From positions 1 through 64,000 of the forward strand of contig CAYJGW010000004.1 in assembly GCA_964369425.1 (NCBI GenBank): 64,000 bases of DNA. The letters are read 5' to 3'. Position 1 is the first letter of the stretch. Every line of letters starts with the position of its first letter. The DNA is from CAUPWF01 sp964369425. GTDB taxonomy: Bacteria > Bacillota > Clostridia > Lachnospirales > Lachnospiraceae. Of the stretch, positions 43,265 to 52,071 are shown in pieces. The position numbers and the translations under genes were made by a program. The notes beneath the pieces are model-generated. The model did no database searches. It was not told the origin of the DNA and saw nothing but the letters and a program-made list of their open reading frames with translations.

Positions 43265-43938
43265 TTCTTTTCCTCATATAATCCTGAAATCACGTCATGA
43301 AATGTTTCAACATAATAATCTGCAATTTCTTTCTTTCTCTCTAATTGACCTTCGCTGAAGGCATCTTTTACAGCACACACTGTCATTCCAGCATTTTTTC
43401 CACCTTGTATTCCCTTTACTACATCTTCAAAAACCAAACAATGCTCCGGATCAATCTCTAATCGTTTTGCAACATTCAAATAGACATCTGGTGCGGGTTT
43501 TCCTGCATTTACTTCGCACGAAGTACAAATATACTCAAAATAGTGCTCAATTCCCCTAGCTTTTAGCACAGCTTCTACCAACTCTCTTGAATTGCTAGTA
43601 GCAATTCCCATCTTAATCTGATTGTTGCTCAAATGTGTTAGAAGTTCTAGGCAACCTTCTTTTAAAAACACCTCATTTACATATTTATCATAGGTACTTT
43701 TTAGCCAATCTTGCTTGATTTCCTCTACTGAAGCAGAGATGTCAAACAGTTCTCTAAAAAAATTAGCAACTTCTGTGAAACTCATTCCTTCCATCTGTTC
43801 ATGAATATCTTCCGGGATAGTAGCTCCCACTAAGTCATGCTTGATATAGAATTCTTGATCAACTGCTTCCCATACCCACATTGAATCAATTAAGGTACCA
43901 TCCAAATCGAATATTACTGCTTTTTTATTTATTAGCAT
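43261..43938 (-). CDS. HAD family hydrolase (phosphoglucomutase/phosphatase-like)
   Basis: This 225-residue haloacid-dehalogenase family enzyme has motif I VIFDLDGTLIDSMWVWE with the nucleophilic aspartate. Motif II is IATSNSRELV, and motif III/IV is KPAPDVYLNVAKRLEIDPEHCLVFEDVVKG. The cap domain is of the beta-phosphoglucomutase class. The substrate cannot be assigned. It overlaps both neighbours by a few bases. Confidence 0.9.
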   Translation of the reverse strand: MLINKKAVIFDLDGTLIDSMWVWEAVDQEFYIKHDLVGATIPEDIHEQMEGMSFTEVANFFRELFDISASVEEIKQDWLKSTYDKYVNEVFLKEGCLELLTHLSNNQIKMGIATSNSRELVEAVLKARGIEHYFEYICTSCEVNAGKPAPDVYLNVAKRLEIDPEHCLVFEDVVKGIQGGKNAGMTVCAVKDAFSEGQLERKKEIADYYVETFHDVISGLYEEKK

Positions 43939-44633
43939 AATTCCTCTTTCTCCTTTTTTGTTAGCTTACGAAACTCTCCTATCTTTAAATTCTCATCTAA
44001 TCTTAATGTTCCCATTGCAGTTCTTTTTAGGTAAACTACTTCTTTGTCAACTGCATGGAACATTCGTTTAATTTGATGAAATTTTCCTTCTTGAATTATA
44101 ATTTCAACTTCAGATAGATCATCACTTTTTAAAATTTTCAGCTTTGCAGGAAGGGTAGGTTTCTTTTCTCCGATATCTAGACCATCGAGAAACTTCTTTT
44201 GATCCTCTCTAGTAACTCTTCCAGAAATTTTAGCAAAATAGGTTTTATCGACATGTTTCTTTGGGGATAATAACTCATGTGCAAGGCGACCGTCATTTGT
44301 GATTAGTAAAAGTCCTTCCGTATCTTTGTCTAATCGACCCACTGGGAATAAATCTTTTATCGGAACATTAACCAATAAATCTAATACTGTTCTATCGTTT
44401 TTATCTACGGTAGCAGAGACTACTCCACTAGGTTTGTGTAGCATATAATAAACAAACTGCTCATATTGAATGACTTTATTCAAGTGACGAACGTCATCTG
44501 TATCAGTGATTTTTTGTTCGGGCCTCTTTATGCATACACCATTTACTGTAATCTGACCTGATTTAATATAGGATTTCACCTGTGTTCTTGAGCCGATTCC
44601 CGTATTTGCCAAGTATTTATCTAAACGAATCAT
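43932..44633 (-). CDS. RsuA-family 16S/23S rRNA pseudouridine synthase
   Basis: This 233-residue RsuA/RluB/E/F-family enzyme has an N-terminal S4 domain (RLDKYLANTGIGSRTQVKSYIKSG) and the catalytic loop FPVGRLDKDTEGLLLITNDG. The C-terminal EGKFHQIKRMFHAVDKEVVYLKR is also present. I begin it at MIRLDKYL; six further codons lie within the upstream gene. It is the third pseudouridine synthase in the window. Confidence 0.93.
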   Translation of the reverse strand: MIRLDKYLANTGIGSRTQVKSYIKSGQITVNGVCIKRPEQKITDTDDVRHLNKVIQYEQFVYYMLHKPSGVVSATVDKNDRTVLDLLVNVPIKDLFPVGRLDKDTEGLLLITNDGRLAHELLSPKKHVDKTYFAKISGRVTREDQKKFLDGLDIGEKKPTLPAKLKILKSDDLSEVEIIIQEGKFHQIKRMFHAVDKEVVYLKRTAMGTLRLDENLKIGEFRKLTKKEKEELC

Positions 44634-46003
44634 GATGATTGCCATCTCCATCCTGTTGCATATTTATTTTTTAATGATTGGTTCACAACTTTCCCAAATC
44701 CGAGGGGGTAATTATCTACACAAATCAAATACCATCCTTTATCTTTTGAAGATACACAATCTTCCAAATCTAAGGTTTCACCTTTTAGATACTTGATAAC
44801 TCTTATATCTTGAAGTGAAAAATCAATCTTATTCTTTGCCTGTTTTGCCTGTAAATGCATTGCAAGTGCTTGACTTGGCTCAAACCGGTTCTTTTTGATT
44901 TCGCCAAGCAACAAGCCGCTTCTTAGAATTCTCATCTTTGTAACTGGAGTGTAATCCCCTTCAGGCAAGTAGTATAATTTATCATTTTTGTTTTGGATAC
45001 AATCAGGATCTATGTCCCATTCAAGTGTCTGCTTCCAAAATTCTTCAAATTCTTTTGGTAGTTTTTTACTTTTATTTAACCGTTTACTTTGGTCTTTATT
45101 GTCATACGTTTTTCTGTGATGCTTACTAAGTAGTGCTAAAAAATGCCCCTCTCCTCTCATTTTATGAGGAAAAATGCGTACTACCTTTTCTAATCCAAAC
45201 TTGCCTACGGTAAATCCCTCATATGGTTCTATATCAGAAAGTTCAAAATCATCTCTAGATGTAAGTAAGAAGTTGATTACATCTTCATTTTCCAATTTGC
45301 TGAAGGTACAGGTCGAATACAATAATTTCCCGCCAGGTTTTAACATTTCAGCAGCTTGCATTATCAACTCTTTCTGAATTTTAGCATAATATTGGGGACC
45401 TTGTTCTTCCCAGCTTTTTATCATTTTTAAATCTTTACGAAACATCCCTTCACCGGAACATGGAGCATCGATAAGAATTTTATCAAAATATCCTGCATAC
45501 TGCTTCACTAAGTTTTTTGGTTCTTCGCTAAGTACGCAAATATTGCCAGCACCGCAAAGTTCCAAGTTTTTCACAAGAATTCTAGCTCTAGAAGTACTGA
45601 TATCATTGGCAAATAGTATTCCTGTATCTATAAGCTTTGATGCTAGTTCTGTAGATTTTCCACCCGGTGCTGCACATAAATCTAGGACTTTATTATCTTT
45701 TTGAATCGAAAGGCGATTTGCAGGTGTCATTGCACTTGGTTCTTGAAGATAATATAAGCCTGCATGGTAATAAGGGTGCTTTGCTGGGGAATCTACTGTT
45801 CCATCATAATAAAATCCATTATCAATCCAAGGGATAGGCCAAACTGTAAAAGGAGTGATTTCCAAAAACCTTTCTACACTTATTTTTCTAGTATTGACCC
45901 GAAGACCGAATATACGCTTTTCTTCAAAGCTTTTTCGGTATGCTTCGTAGTCCTCATTTAATAACTCTTTCATCGATTGAACATATGCTTCTGGTAGACT
46001 CAT
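44630..46003 (-). CDS. RsmF/YebU-type rRNA cytosine-C5 methyltransferase
   Basis: This 457-residue SAM-dependent NOL1/NOP2/sun-family enzyme has the SAM site VLDLCAAPGGKSTELASKL (about 106-124). The motif IV cysteine is in LIDAPCSGEGMFRKD and the catalytic cysteine in LLYSTCTFSKLENE. A C-terminal RsmF-like extension of about 150 residues contains YLPEGDYTPVTKMRILRSGLLLGEIKKNRFEPSQALAM, probably a PUA-like RNA-binding part. The precise cytosine target is not certain. Confidence 0.92.
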   Translation of the reverse strand: MSLPEAYVQSMKELLNEDYEAYRKSFEEKRIFGLRVNTRKISVERFLEITPFTVWPIPWIDNGFYYDGTVDSPAKHPYYHAGLYYLQEPSAMTPANRLSIQKDNKVLDLCAAPGGKSTELASKLIDTGILFANDISTSRARILVKNLELCGAGNICVLSEEPKNLVKQYAGYFDKILIDAPCSGEGMFRKDLKMIKSWEEQGPQYYAKIQKELIMQAAEMLKPGGKLLYSTCTFSKLENEDVINFLLTSRDDFELSDIEPYEGFTVGKFGLEKVVRIFPHKMRGEGHFLALLSKHHRKTYDNKDQSKRLNKSKKLPKEFEEFWKQTLEWDIDPDCIQNKNDKLYYLPEGDYTPVTKMRILRSGLLLGEIKKNRFEPSQALAMHLQAKQAKNKIDFSLQDIRVIKYLKGETLDLEDCVSSKDKGWYLICVDNYPLGFGKVVNQSLKNKYATGWRWQSS

Positions 46004-46047
46004 CTAATAACTCCTTTACATTTTCCACTGCCTTCTATTATAGCATA

Positions 46048-46836
46048 TTAGTAGGCATACTTCAATTTGCTATCTTCGATATAGCGCAAAATCCAATAGG
46101 GATTCACACTGATTTCTTGCCCTTTGTACATAAAATAGATTCCTAGATGCAGGTGTACTGGGAATTTACCACGTGTACCTTTCTCACCATAACCGCTATC
46201 TCCCATGTAGCCTAAGAAATCTCCGGCTGAAACGTGGTCTCCAACCTCAATATTCGCATAGGAATCTAGATGGGCATAGTAATAATATCCGCCACTAGGT
46301 GCTGAAATTCCAATCCGATATCCGCCTTGCTCTAACCATCCTTTTTTAGTTACAATTCCATCTGTCATACTCACAATGGGGTAGAATCCATTCTTATTTA
46401 TATCTGCCATAATATCAGTCCCTTCATGTAAACGGTTTCCTCCATATGTTCTCTCGTCATTCCAGGTGTCTACAAAAGAAACTGTAGCCTCTTTTGTAGT
46501 GGTCGATAAAGGAATCGGGAAATATACCACATCATGCCAAACACTTTCAATTGTATGATAAAAATTCGCAAACTCCTCATCTGTTCTCCAAAAAAGTTCG
46601 TTTTTCTTCGAGTCCAAATTCTGCTCCGGTAAGAAAAAAAGACTCAAATACAATGAAATATCTTTGGTTTTATGTAATGTTTTTATCGCACTTTCTGTTA
46701 TTTTTTGTTCTCTGAAGTACGATGTCAAAACGATTTCTTCTTTTAAATCATTATGAAGACATTCATCAAAAATTGTTTTTTGTAAAACATTAGTGCAAAA
46801 TAAACTCATTATGAACATGATACAAATAATCTTCAT
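46048..46836 (-). CDS. M23 family metallopeptidase
   Basis: This 262-residue protein has an N-terminal hydrophobic segment (KIICIMFIMSLFC) that serves as signal or anchor. A C-terminal LytM/M23 domain (about 125-255) has zinc ligands in RLHEGTDIMA and HLHLGIYF, plus YYYAHLDSYANIEVGDHVSAGDFLGYMGDSG. It should cut peptidoglycan peptides outside the membrane. It is divergent from the spore gene ylbJ, which hints at a sporulation role like SpoIIQ-type proteins, but that is inference. Confidence 0.88.
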   Translation of the reverse strand: MKIICIMFIMSLFCTNVLQKTIFDECLHNDLKEEIVLTSYFREQKITESAIKTLHKTKDISLYLSLFFLPEQNLDSKKNELFWRTDEEFANFYHTIESVWHDVVYFPIPLSTTTKEATVSFVDTWNDERTYGGNRLHEGTDIMADINKNGFYPIVSMTDGIVTKKGWLEQGGYRIGISAPSGGYYYYAHLDSYANIEVGDHVSAGDFLGYMGDSGYGEKGTRGKFPVHLHLGIYFMYKGQEISVNPYWILRYIEDSKLKYAY

Positions 46837-46940
46837 TCCACCTCACGCTTTTTACATTTATACTTTTACATTAATATATGAAACTTGGTTCTAGGATATT
46901 TATTCATTCATATGCTATAGAAAAACATAGGAGAAATCTT

Positions 46941-47858
46941 TTGAAAATCACATTACAATTCACCTTAATATTGGCTTTTTTTTTAATACTCTTATTTCCA
47001 GAGTATACAATTTCTGGAACCATCGAAGGTTTGCTTCTATGGTATCGAACACTCCTTCCTACATTGTTCCCTTTTCTCTTACTCACAAATCTTATTATAC
47101 GCTCAAACGTGATTCATACAATCAATCAGATAACCTATCCTTTTATAGGACGCTTTTTTTCTATTAGTAAAAACTCTGCATTTGTGGTCATTGTAGGTTT
47201 TATCTGTGGATATCCGATGGGAGCAAAGATGATCAAAGAACTTTTAAATTGTCAACAAATCACAAAAGAAGAGGCACAATATTTACTATCATTTTGTAAT
47301 AATACTAGCCCTATGTTTTTAATAGGATTTGTTGCAACTCAAGTATTTAAGGACTCAATACCAGTATGGGTTCTTCTTATTTCAGTCTATGGAAGTGCAA
47401 TCCTTTTTAGTTTTTTTTATAGGAAATCAACTGATTTCAACTCGTTGAAAAACTGTGTATTTCCGAGTTCTTCTTTTTCTTTTTCCTTAAAGTTAATGGA
47501 CGAATCTATTATTGATAGTATGGAAATCTTAGTGAAAATAGGTGGTTATATTGTTACTTTCTCTATTCTGATTCAATTTCTAAATCATTCTATCATTATC
47601 GTACTTCCTTCTACTGCTTATATTTTGCCGATTGTAGAACTAACAAGCGGAATCCATCTATGCGTTAACTCTCTACCTATAGACTTTGCGTTTCTTTATA
47701 CAATCTTTCTTTCAACTTTTGGAGGAATGTGTTCGCTCGCACAAACGAATGCAGTCTTGCTTGGTACTGGATTGTCCATGACCCTTTATTTGAAGCAAAA
47801 AATAATAACTGCCATATTGGCAGCTATTATCGCATATCTTATATTATCTTACTCGTAG
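46941..47858 (+). CDS. ylbJ: Sporulation integral membrane protein YlbJ
   Basis: YlbJ is a spore-formation membrane protein of the nucleoside-recognition (Gate) family. The 305-residue product has about eight helices and the conserved FICGYPMGAKMIKELL and LLSFCNNTSPMFLIGFV segments, plus FGGMCSLAQTNAVL. The start is placed at the TTG 7 bp after AGGAG (46929-46933). An ATG at 46878 has no site, and its 21 extra codons are not family-like. The coaD-rsmD neighbourhood matches other Firmicutes. The last 10 bp overlap the convergent gene. Confidence 0.88.
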   Translation: MKITLQFTLILAFFLILLFPEYTISGTIEGLLLWYRTLLPTLFPFLLLTNLIIRSNVIHTINQITYPFIGRFFSISKNSAFVVIVGFICGYPMGAKMIKELLNCQQITKEEAQYLLSFCNNTSPMFLIGFVATQVFKDSIPVWVLLISVYGSAILFSFFYRKSTDFNSLKNCVFPSSSFSFSLKLMDESIIDSMEILVKIGGYIVTFSILIQFLNHSIIIVLPSTAYILPIVELTSGIHLCVNSLPIDFAFLYTIFLSTFGGMCSLAQTNAVLLGTGLSMTLYLKQKIITAILAAIIAYLILSYS

Positions 47859-48451
47859 TATTCTTCTCCAACATCTGGAATGCTAGTGGAATGGCTAGAA
47901 GTCATTCCGCTTGAACTAACCTCTAGTTCAGCTCTATTCTTTCGTACGATTTCATGACACTCTCTTAGTGAATTCACAAGTCCATCATACTTTGTTGTAT
48001 AACTTTCCAAGGTATGTCCTACAATACTTTCTACATTGGCCATAATATCATCTGTATATTGCATTGCTCCCATTCGTATATCATTACTCTCCATCGTTGC
48101 ATTGTCTAAAATACTTTGTGCTTGTTCTGTAGCTGCCATAACAATTTCGTTAGCCTGTGCATAAGCTTGCTGCATGATTTCGTGCTCACTGATAAGGTTC
48201 GTTGTATGTATCTGCGCCTCTTCTAGCATCTGATCCGCTTTCCCTTGAGCCTGAGCAATAATCTCATCTTTCTTACTAATAATTTCTTGATACCTCTTAA
48301 TCTCGCTTGGAGTCTTCATTCTCAATTCACGTAATAGTTCATCAATCTGCTCTTTGTTCACAACAATTTTTGTGTTTGAAAGCGGTTGATACTTACAACC
48401 ATCAATGTAATCTTCAATCTCTTCAATAATTTGTTCAATACGGCTACTCAT
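47849..48451 (-). CDS. Coiled-coil protein of unknown function
   Basis: This 200-residue protein is predicted to be mostly coiled coil. Residues about 40-180 are Ala/Glu/Gln-rich with many heptads (KKDEIIAQAQGKADQMLEEAQIHTTNLI). It resembles proteins loosely named ATPase or DivIVA-like in Lachnospiraceae, but I see no nucleotide-binding motif. The N-terminus (SSRIEQIIEEIEDYIDGCKYQPLSNTKIVVNKEQIDELL) looks like a conserved cap. The ATG chosen is 9 bp after AAGGAG. Its place between ylbJ and coaD suggests a division or envelope role. Confidence 0.75.
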   Translation of the reverse strand: MSSRIEQIIEEIEDYIDGCKYQPLSNTKIVVNKEQIDELLRELRMKTPSEIKRYQEIISKKDEIIAQAQGKADQMLEEAQIHTTNLISEHEIMQQAYAQANEIVMAATEQAQSILDNATMESNDIRMGAMQYTDDIMANVESIVGHTLESYTTKYDGLVNSLRECHEIVRKNRAELEVSSSGMTSSHSTSIPDVGEEYYE

Positions 48452-48515
48452 ACTCATACTCTCCTTTAATTCTTTATTCATACACCCTTATTTTTCACTC
48501 TTTCAAGTGTGAATT

Positions 48516-49013
48516 TCATTTAATTCCTTTATTTTGTTCCTTCATTTTTATGTGTACTGCTTCTGCTACAATCTCTGGAACAAACTGGTCTATAGCCCCA
48601 CCAAATAGAGCAACTTCTCTGACTACCGAAGAACTTAAATAAGAATATTCTAAACTAGTAGCTAAAAAAATAGTCTCAGTTTTAGGGTTTAGTTTACGAT
48701 TTGTCTGGGCTAGTTGCAATTCATATTCAAAATCAGTTACTGCACGCAACCCTCTTATTACAACGCTTGCATCTACTTGTTCCAAAAAATCAACCAGCAA
48801 ACCTTCAAAGGCTACTACTTTTACCCCTTTAATATTTTTCGTAACCTCACGTAACATTCTAACACGTTCTTCGACAAAAAACAACGGAGTTTTTGCATTA
48901 TTGGATAATACTCCTACAATTAATTCATCTACCATTTTTGAACTTCTCTCAATGATGTCTAAATGCCCCTTCGTAACAGGGTCAAATGTACCTGGATAGA
49001 TTCCTCTTAACAT
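48516..49013 (-). CDS. coaD: Phosphopantetheine adenylyltransferase
   Basis: CoaD makes dephospho-CoA from phosphopantetheine and ATP. The 165-residue product opens with GIYPGTFDPVTKGHLDIIERS, the nucleotidyltransferase TxGH motif, and has VIRGLRAVTDFEYELQLAQTNRKLNP and SLEYSYLSSSVVREVA. It overlaps rsmD by 7 bp. Confidence 0.97.
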   Translation of the reverse strand: MLRGIYPGTFDPVTKGHLDIIERSSKMVDELIVGVLSNNAKTPLFFVEERVRMLREVTKNIKGVKVVAFEGLLVDFLEQVDASVVIRGLRAVTDFEYELQLAQTNRKLNPKTETIFLATSLEYSYLSSSVVREVALFGGAIDQFVPEIVAEAVHIKMKEQNKGIK

Positions 49014-49576
49014 ACGCGTTCTCCTTTTTCTAACTCTATAAATACATGCTTGTTTGTCTTATACTCTTTCGTTTTCACTATTTGATAACCCCATTCTTCT
49101 AAATATTCTAATTCAGTATGCAACGACGTTTCTAATATGATAACCGTTTCTTCTGTCACTAAGCTAGAATCGCTTAGATATTCAAAGACTTGCTCTTCAA
49201 AACCCTGGTTATAGGGAGGATCCATAAAAATGTAATCAAAACATTCCGTATCCTCCAATGCTTGTAATGCTGCAATGACATCACTTTCCATTATTTTCGC
49301 CTCGCTAATTAATTTCGTCGATTTTAAATTTTCTTTGATACAGTTCACAGCATTTCTATTGTTTTCCACAAAAACTGCTAGGTCAGCTCCTCTACTTAGA
49401 GCCTCTATCCCTATTGCGCCACTTCCACTGAATAAATCCAAAAAACGAACACCATAGATATAGGGTTGTATCATGTTGAACAGAGTTTCCTTAATACGAT
49501 CAGTGGTTGGTCTAGTGTCAAACCCTTCGATTGTTTTAAGAGCTACTCTTCTAGCCTTTCCTGCGATTACTCTCAC
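49007..49576 (-). CDS. rsmD: 16S rRNA m2G966 methyltransferase RsmD
   Basis: RsmD methylates guanine 966 in 16S rRNA. The 189-residue product has RVIAGKARRVAL, RPTTDRIKETLFNMI, FLDLFSGSGAIGIEALSRGA (SAM site) and the catalytic FMDPPYNQGF. I use the GTG start 8 bp after AAAGGGGG; a longer ATG frame adds seven residues that include the site itself. It is coupled to coaD as in most Firmicutes. Confidence 0.95.
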   Translation of the reverse strand: MRVIAGKARRVALKTIEGFDTRPTTDRIKETLFNMIQPYIYGVRFLDLFSGSGAIGIEALSRGADLAVFVENNRNAVNCIKENLKSTKLISEAKIMESDVIAALQALEDTECFDYIFMDPPYNQGFEEQVFEYLSDSSLVTEETVIILETSLHTELEYLEEWGYQIVKTKEYKTNKHVFIELEKGERVC

Positions 49577-49680
49577 TATGTATTCCCCCTTTTCCATTTT
49601 TCTCTATTATAATAATAGTTGCAAAATCTGTCAAATGGGTAGTGTGTTGACAACCTTTTAATCGCAACTCACTTAAAAGA

Positions 49681-49719
49681 TGCGGAGGACTTAACTGAAT
49701 TTTTAGCCCTCCGCACTTT
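49681..49719 (-). terminator. Terminator of the SASP gene
   Basis: An 8-bp GC-rich stem (49681-49688 with 49708-49715) follows the SASP gene on the minus strand, and TCTTTT follows. The A-rich other flank could let it work in both directions. Confidence 0.75.
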
Positions 49720-49743
49720 TTTAATTCGTTACATTAACTGTTG

Positions 49744-49944
49744 TTACTTCCCAGCCATTTGTCTTTCTTGCTGTTCAATCATTTTTTTCACCATATAACC
49801 GCCAACTGAACCGTTTTGTTTTGAAGTCAAATCTCCATTATATCCTTCTGATAAAGGAACTCCTAGTTCACTAGCAACCTCGTATTTAAATTTATCCAAC
49901 GCTGCTTTTGCTTCTGGTACTGCTTTTGATGAATTACTTGACAT
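49744..49944 (-). CDS. Alpha/beta-type small acid-soluble spore protein
   Basis: These proteins coat and protect spore DNA. The 66-residue product has the family pattern AVPEAKAALDKFKYEVASELGVPLSEGYNGDLTSKQNGSVGGYMVKKMIEQQERQM. It includes the GPR protease site region (KYEVASELG) and the C-terminal GGYMVKKMI helix. The ATG is preceded by a very strong AAAAAGGAGG site. It is a monocistronic unit with its own terminator, and direct evidence for sporulation ability. Confidence 0.95.
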   Translation of the reverse strand: MSSNSSKAVPEAKAALDKFKYEVASELGVPLSEGYNGDLTSKQNGSVGGYMVKKMIEQQERQMAGK

Positions 49945-50039
49945 AATATTTCCTCCTTTTTGTAACATAAGTTACGATACATACGATTCGCGATTCGTTT
50001 TTGTAACCTTTAAAGTTACAAGCTTAGTATATGTCAATA

Positions 50040-52070
50040 TCAAAGGATTACACTAGAAGTTCTTTCATGTTTTGTCATTATTTTCTTTTTTTCATCTTCA
50101 CTTAACTCTGAAACTGAATTTGCAGCAAGTTGTAAGAGCTTTGCATCTTGATAAATATCCCCAATCTTAAAATCCATTAAACCACTTTGGCGAATTCCAA
50201 ATAAATCCCCAGGTCCTCTTAATTTTAAATCTTCATTCGCAATTTTAAATCCATCATTACTCTTCCCCAGTATTTCTAACCTTTTTTTTGATTCTTTACT
50301 CTTAGAACCAGACATAAAAATGCAATAAGATTGATGTTCACCTCGCCCCACTCGACCGCGCAATTGATGTAGACCTGCTAGACCAAATCGCTCTGCATTT
50401 TCAATAAACATCACCGTTGCATTTGGTACATTTATTCCAACTTCTATTACAGTAGTCGAAACCAGTATATCAACTTCATGTCTGTGATAAGCTTCCATAA
50501 GTGCGTCTTTTTCTTGTTGCTTCATTTTACCATGAATATATTCAATCACTATTTTTGAGTTCATAACCTCTTTTAAACGCTTGGTATAGTCAATTACATT
50601 TTCAGCCTCAACATGTTCACTTTCTTCTACCATAGAGCAAATTACATAGCATTGCCTACCTAACTTAATTTGTTCTTCCATAAATCGATATGCTTTTGTA
50701 CGAAAGGATGTATCCACAACACAATTTTTGATTGGAAGCCTATTAGCAGGCAGTTCATCTATAACTGATACATCTAAATCACCGTATAAGATAATTGCTA
50801 ATGTCCGAGGTATAGGAGTCGCACTCATTACTAATATATGGGGACTCTTTCCTTTTTCTGAAAGAATCTTTCGCTGATTCACTCCAAAACGATGTTGCTC
50901 GTCCGTAATTACCAATGCCAAGTTGTGATACTTAACTTTCTCTTGAATTAATGCGTGGGTTCCAATAACAATTTGCGCTTCTCCGGATTCAATGGCTTGA
51001 TATGTTACCCGTTTCTCTTTTTGTGTCATAGAGCCGGTTAACAGCGTTACATTAATATTTAACCCATGACTGTTTAAAAGTTCTGTAATAGAGATATAAT
51101 GTTGTTTTGCCAAAACCTCTGTAGGTGCCATCATTGCTCCTTGCAATCCGTTATCAACTATTGTTATGAGTGCCAATAATGCAATAATTGTCTTGCCTGA
51201 CCCTACATCTCCTTGTATTAAACGAGACATCGGCTTATCTGTAGAAGAAATATCACATAATATATCTCCCCAAACCCGTTCTTGTGCAGCAGTAAGCCGA
51301 TAAGGAAGTTGATTTGAAAATTCTTCTACCAGTTTGGATTCTTCTATTTTAAAAAAATTCCGTTCTTCAACTTGGTGTTCTTTCATTTTCTGAAGTTGTA
51401 AAATAAAGACCAAAAATTCTTCGAATACCAAACGGTTTCTTGCTTCATAAAATGATTCCTTCTCTTTCGGGAAATGAATTTCTCTTATGGCATCAGATAG
51501 TGAGCAAAATCCATATTTTCTACTTAATTTTTCTGGAATGGATTCTTCGATTAGCTCTGGATATTCCTCAAAGACTTGCTTGACTAATTTTTGAACTGTG
51601 TTATTAGATAGCCCTGATGTTAGGTGATAGATAGGCTGTAAATGCCCTAATTTTTTATTATAACTAGTTTCTGGGACAAACACTTCTGGTTGTTCCATGG
51701 AAACTGTAGTTCCTTTCACCATACATTTCCCTCTAACGATAATAGCCGTTCCATGTCTTAGAATAGATTTTAAATAAGGCATACGAAACCATGTTAGTTT
51801 CATTATGCCAGTTTTATCTTTTATAGAGGTTTGTATAATTTGCATTCCATTTCGATTGACCATTGTTGGTATCCCTGTAATCACACCACTTACCGATTGG
51901 ATTTTTTCCTCTTGCAAATCTTCAATCGATACAGTTGTCTCATAGACATCATACGTTCTAGGATAATGAGTAAGTAATTGATCTATCGTAAAAATGGAAA
52001 GTTTTTCAAGGGTGCGTTGAGTTTTCGGTCCCACACCCTTTAACTTACTAATACTTATGTCCAAACGCAT
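50040..52070 (-). CDS. recG: ATP-dependent DNA helicase RecG
   Basis: RecG remodels stalled forks and branched DNA. The 676-residue product has the N-terminal wedge/OB domain (KLKGVGPKTQRTLEKLSI, then GKCMVKGTTVSMEQPEVF). Helicase motifs follow: Walker A LIQGDVGSGKTIIALLAL, DEQHRFGVNQR (motif II), MSATPIPRTLA, and LHQLRGRVGRGEHQSYC. I use the ATG at 52070; a TTG three codons earlier overlaps fakA. It follows fakA directly. Confidence 0.97.
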   Translation of the reverse strand: MRLDISISKLKGVGPKTQRTLEKLSIFTIDQLLTHYPRTYDVYETTVSIEDLQEEKIQSVSGVITGIPTMVNRNGMQIIQTSIKDKTGIMKLTWFRMPYLKSILRHGTAIIVRGKCMVKGTTVSMEQPEVFVPETSYNKKLGHLQPIYHLTSGLSNNTVQKLVKQVFEEYPELIEESIPEKLSRKYGFCSLSDAIREIHFPKEKESFYEARNRLVFEEFLVFILQLQKMKEHQVEERNFFKIEESKLVEEFSNQLPYRLTAAQERVWGDILCDISSTDKPMSRLIQGDVGSGKTIIALLALITIVDNGLQGAMMAPTEVLAKQHYISITELLNSHGLNINVTLLTGSMTQKEKRVTYQAIESGEAQIVIGTHALIQEKVKYHNLALVITDEQHRFGVNQRKILSEKGKSPHILVMSATPIPRTLAIILYGDLDVSVIDELPANRLPIKNCVVDTSFRTKAYRFMEEQIKLGRQCYVICSMVEESEHVEAENVIDYTKRLKEVMNSKIVIEYIHGKMKQQEKDALMEAYHRHEVDILVSTTVIEVGINVPNATVMFIENAERFGLAGLHQLRGRVGRGEHQSYCIFMSGSKSKESKKRLEILGKSNDGFKIANEDLKLRGPGDLFGIRQSGLMDFKIGDIYQDAKLLQLAANSVSELSEDEKKKIMTKHERTSSVIL

Positions 52071-52071
52071 A

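Noticed and set aside
49945..50039. Short repeats of GTAAC/GTTAC between recG and the SASP gene as an operator
   Set aside because: Several weak inverted GTAAC/GTTAC units are present but too short and irregular to call a site or terminator.
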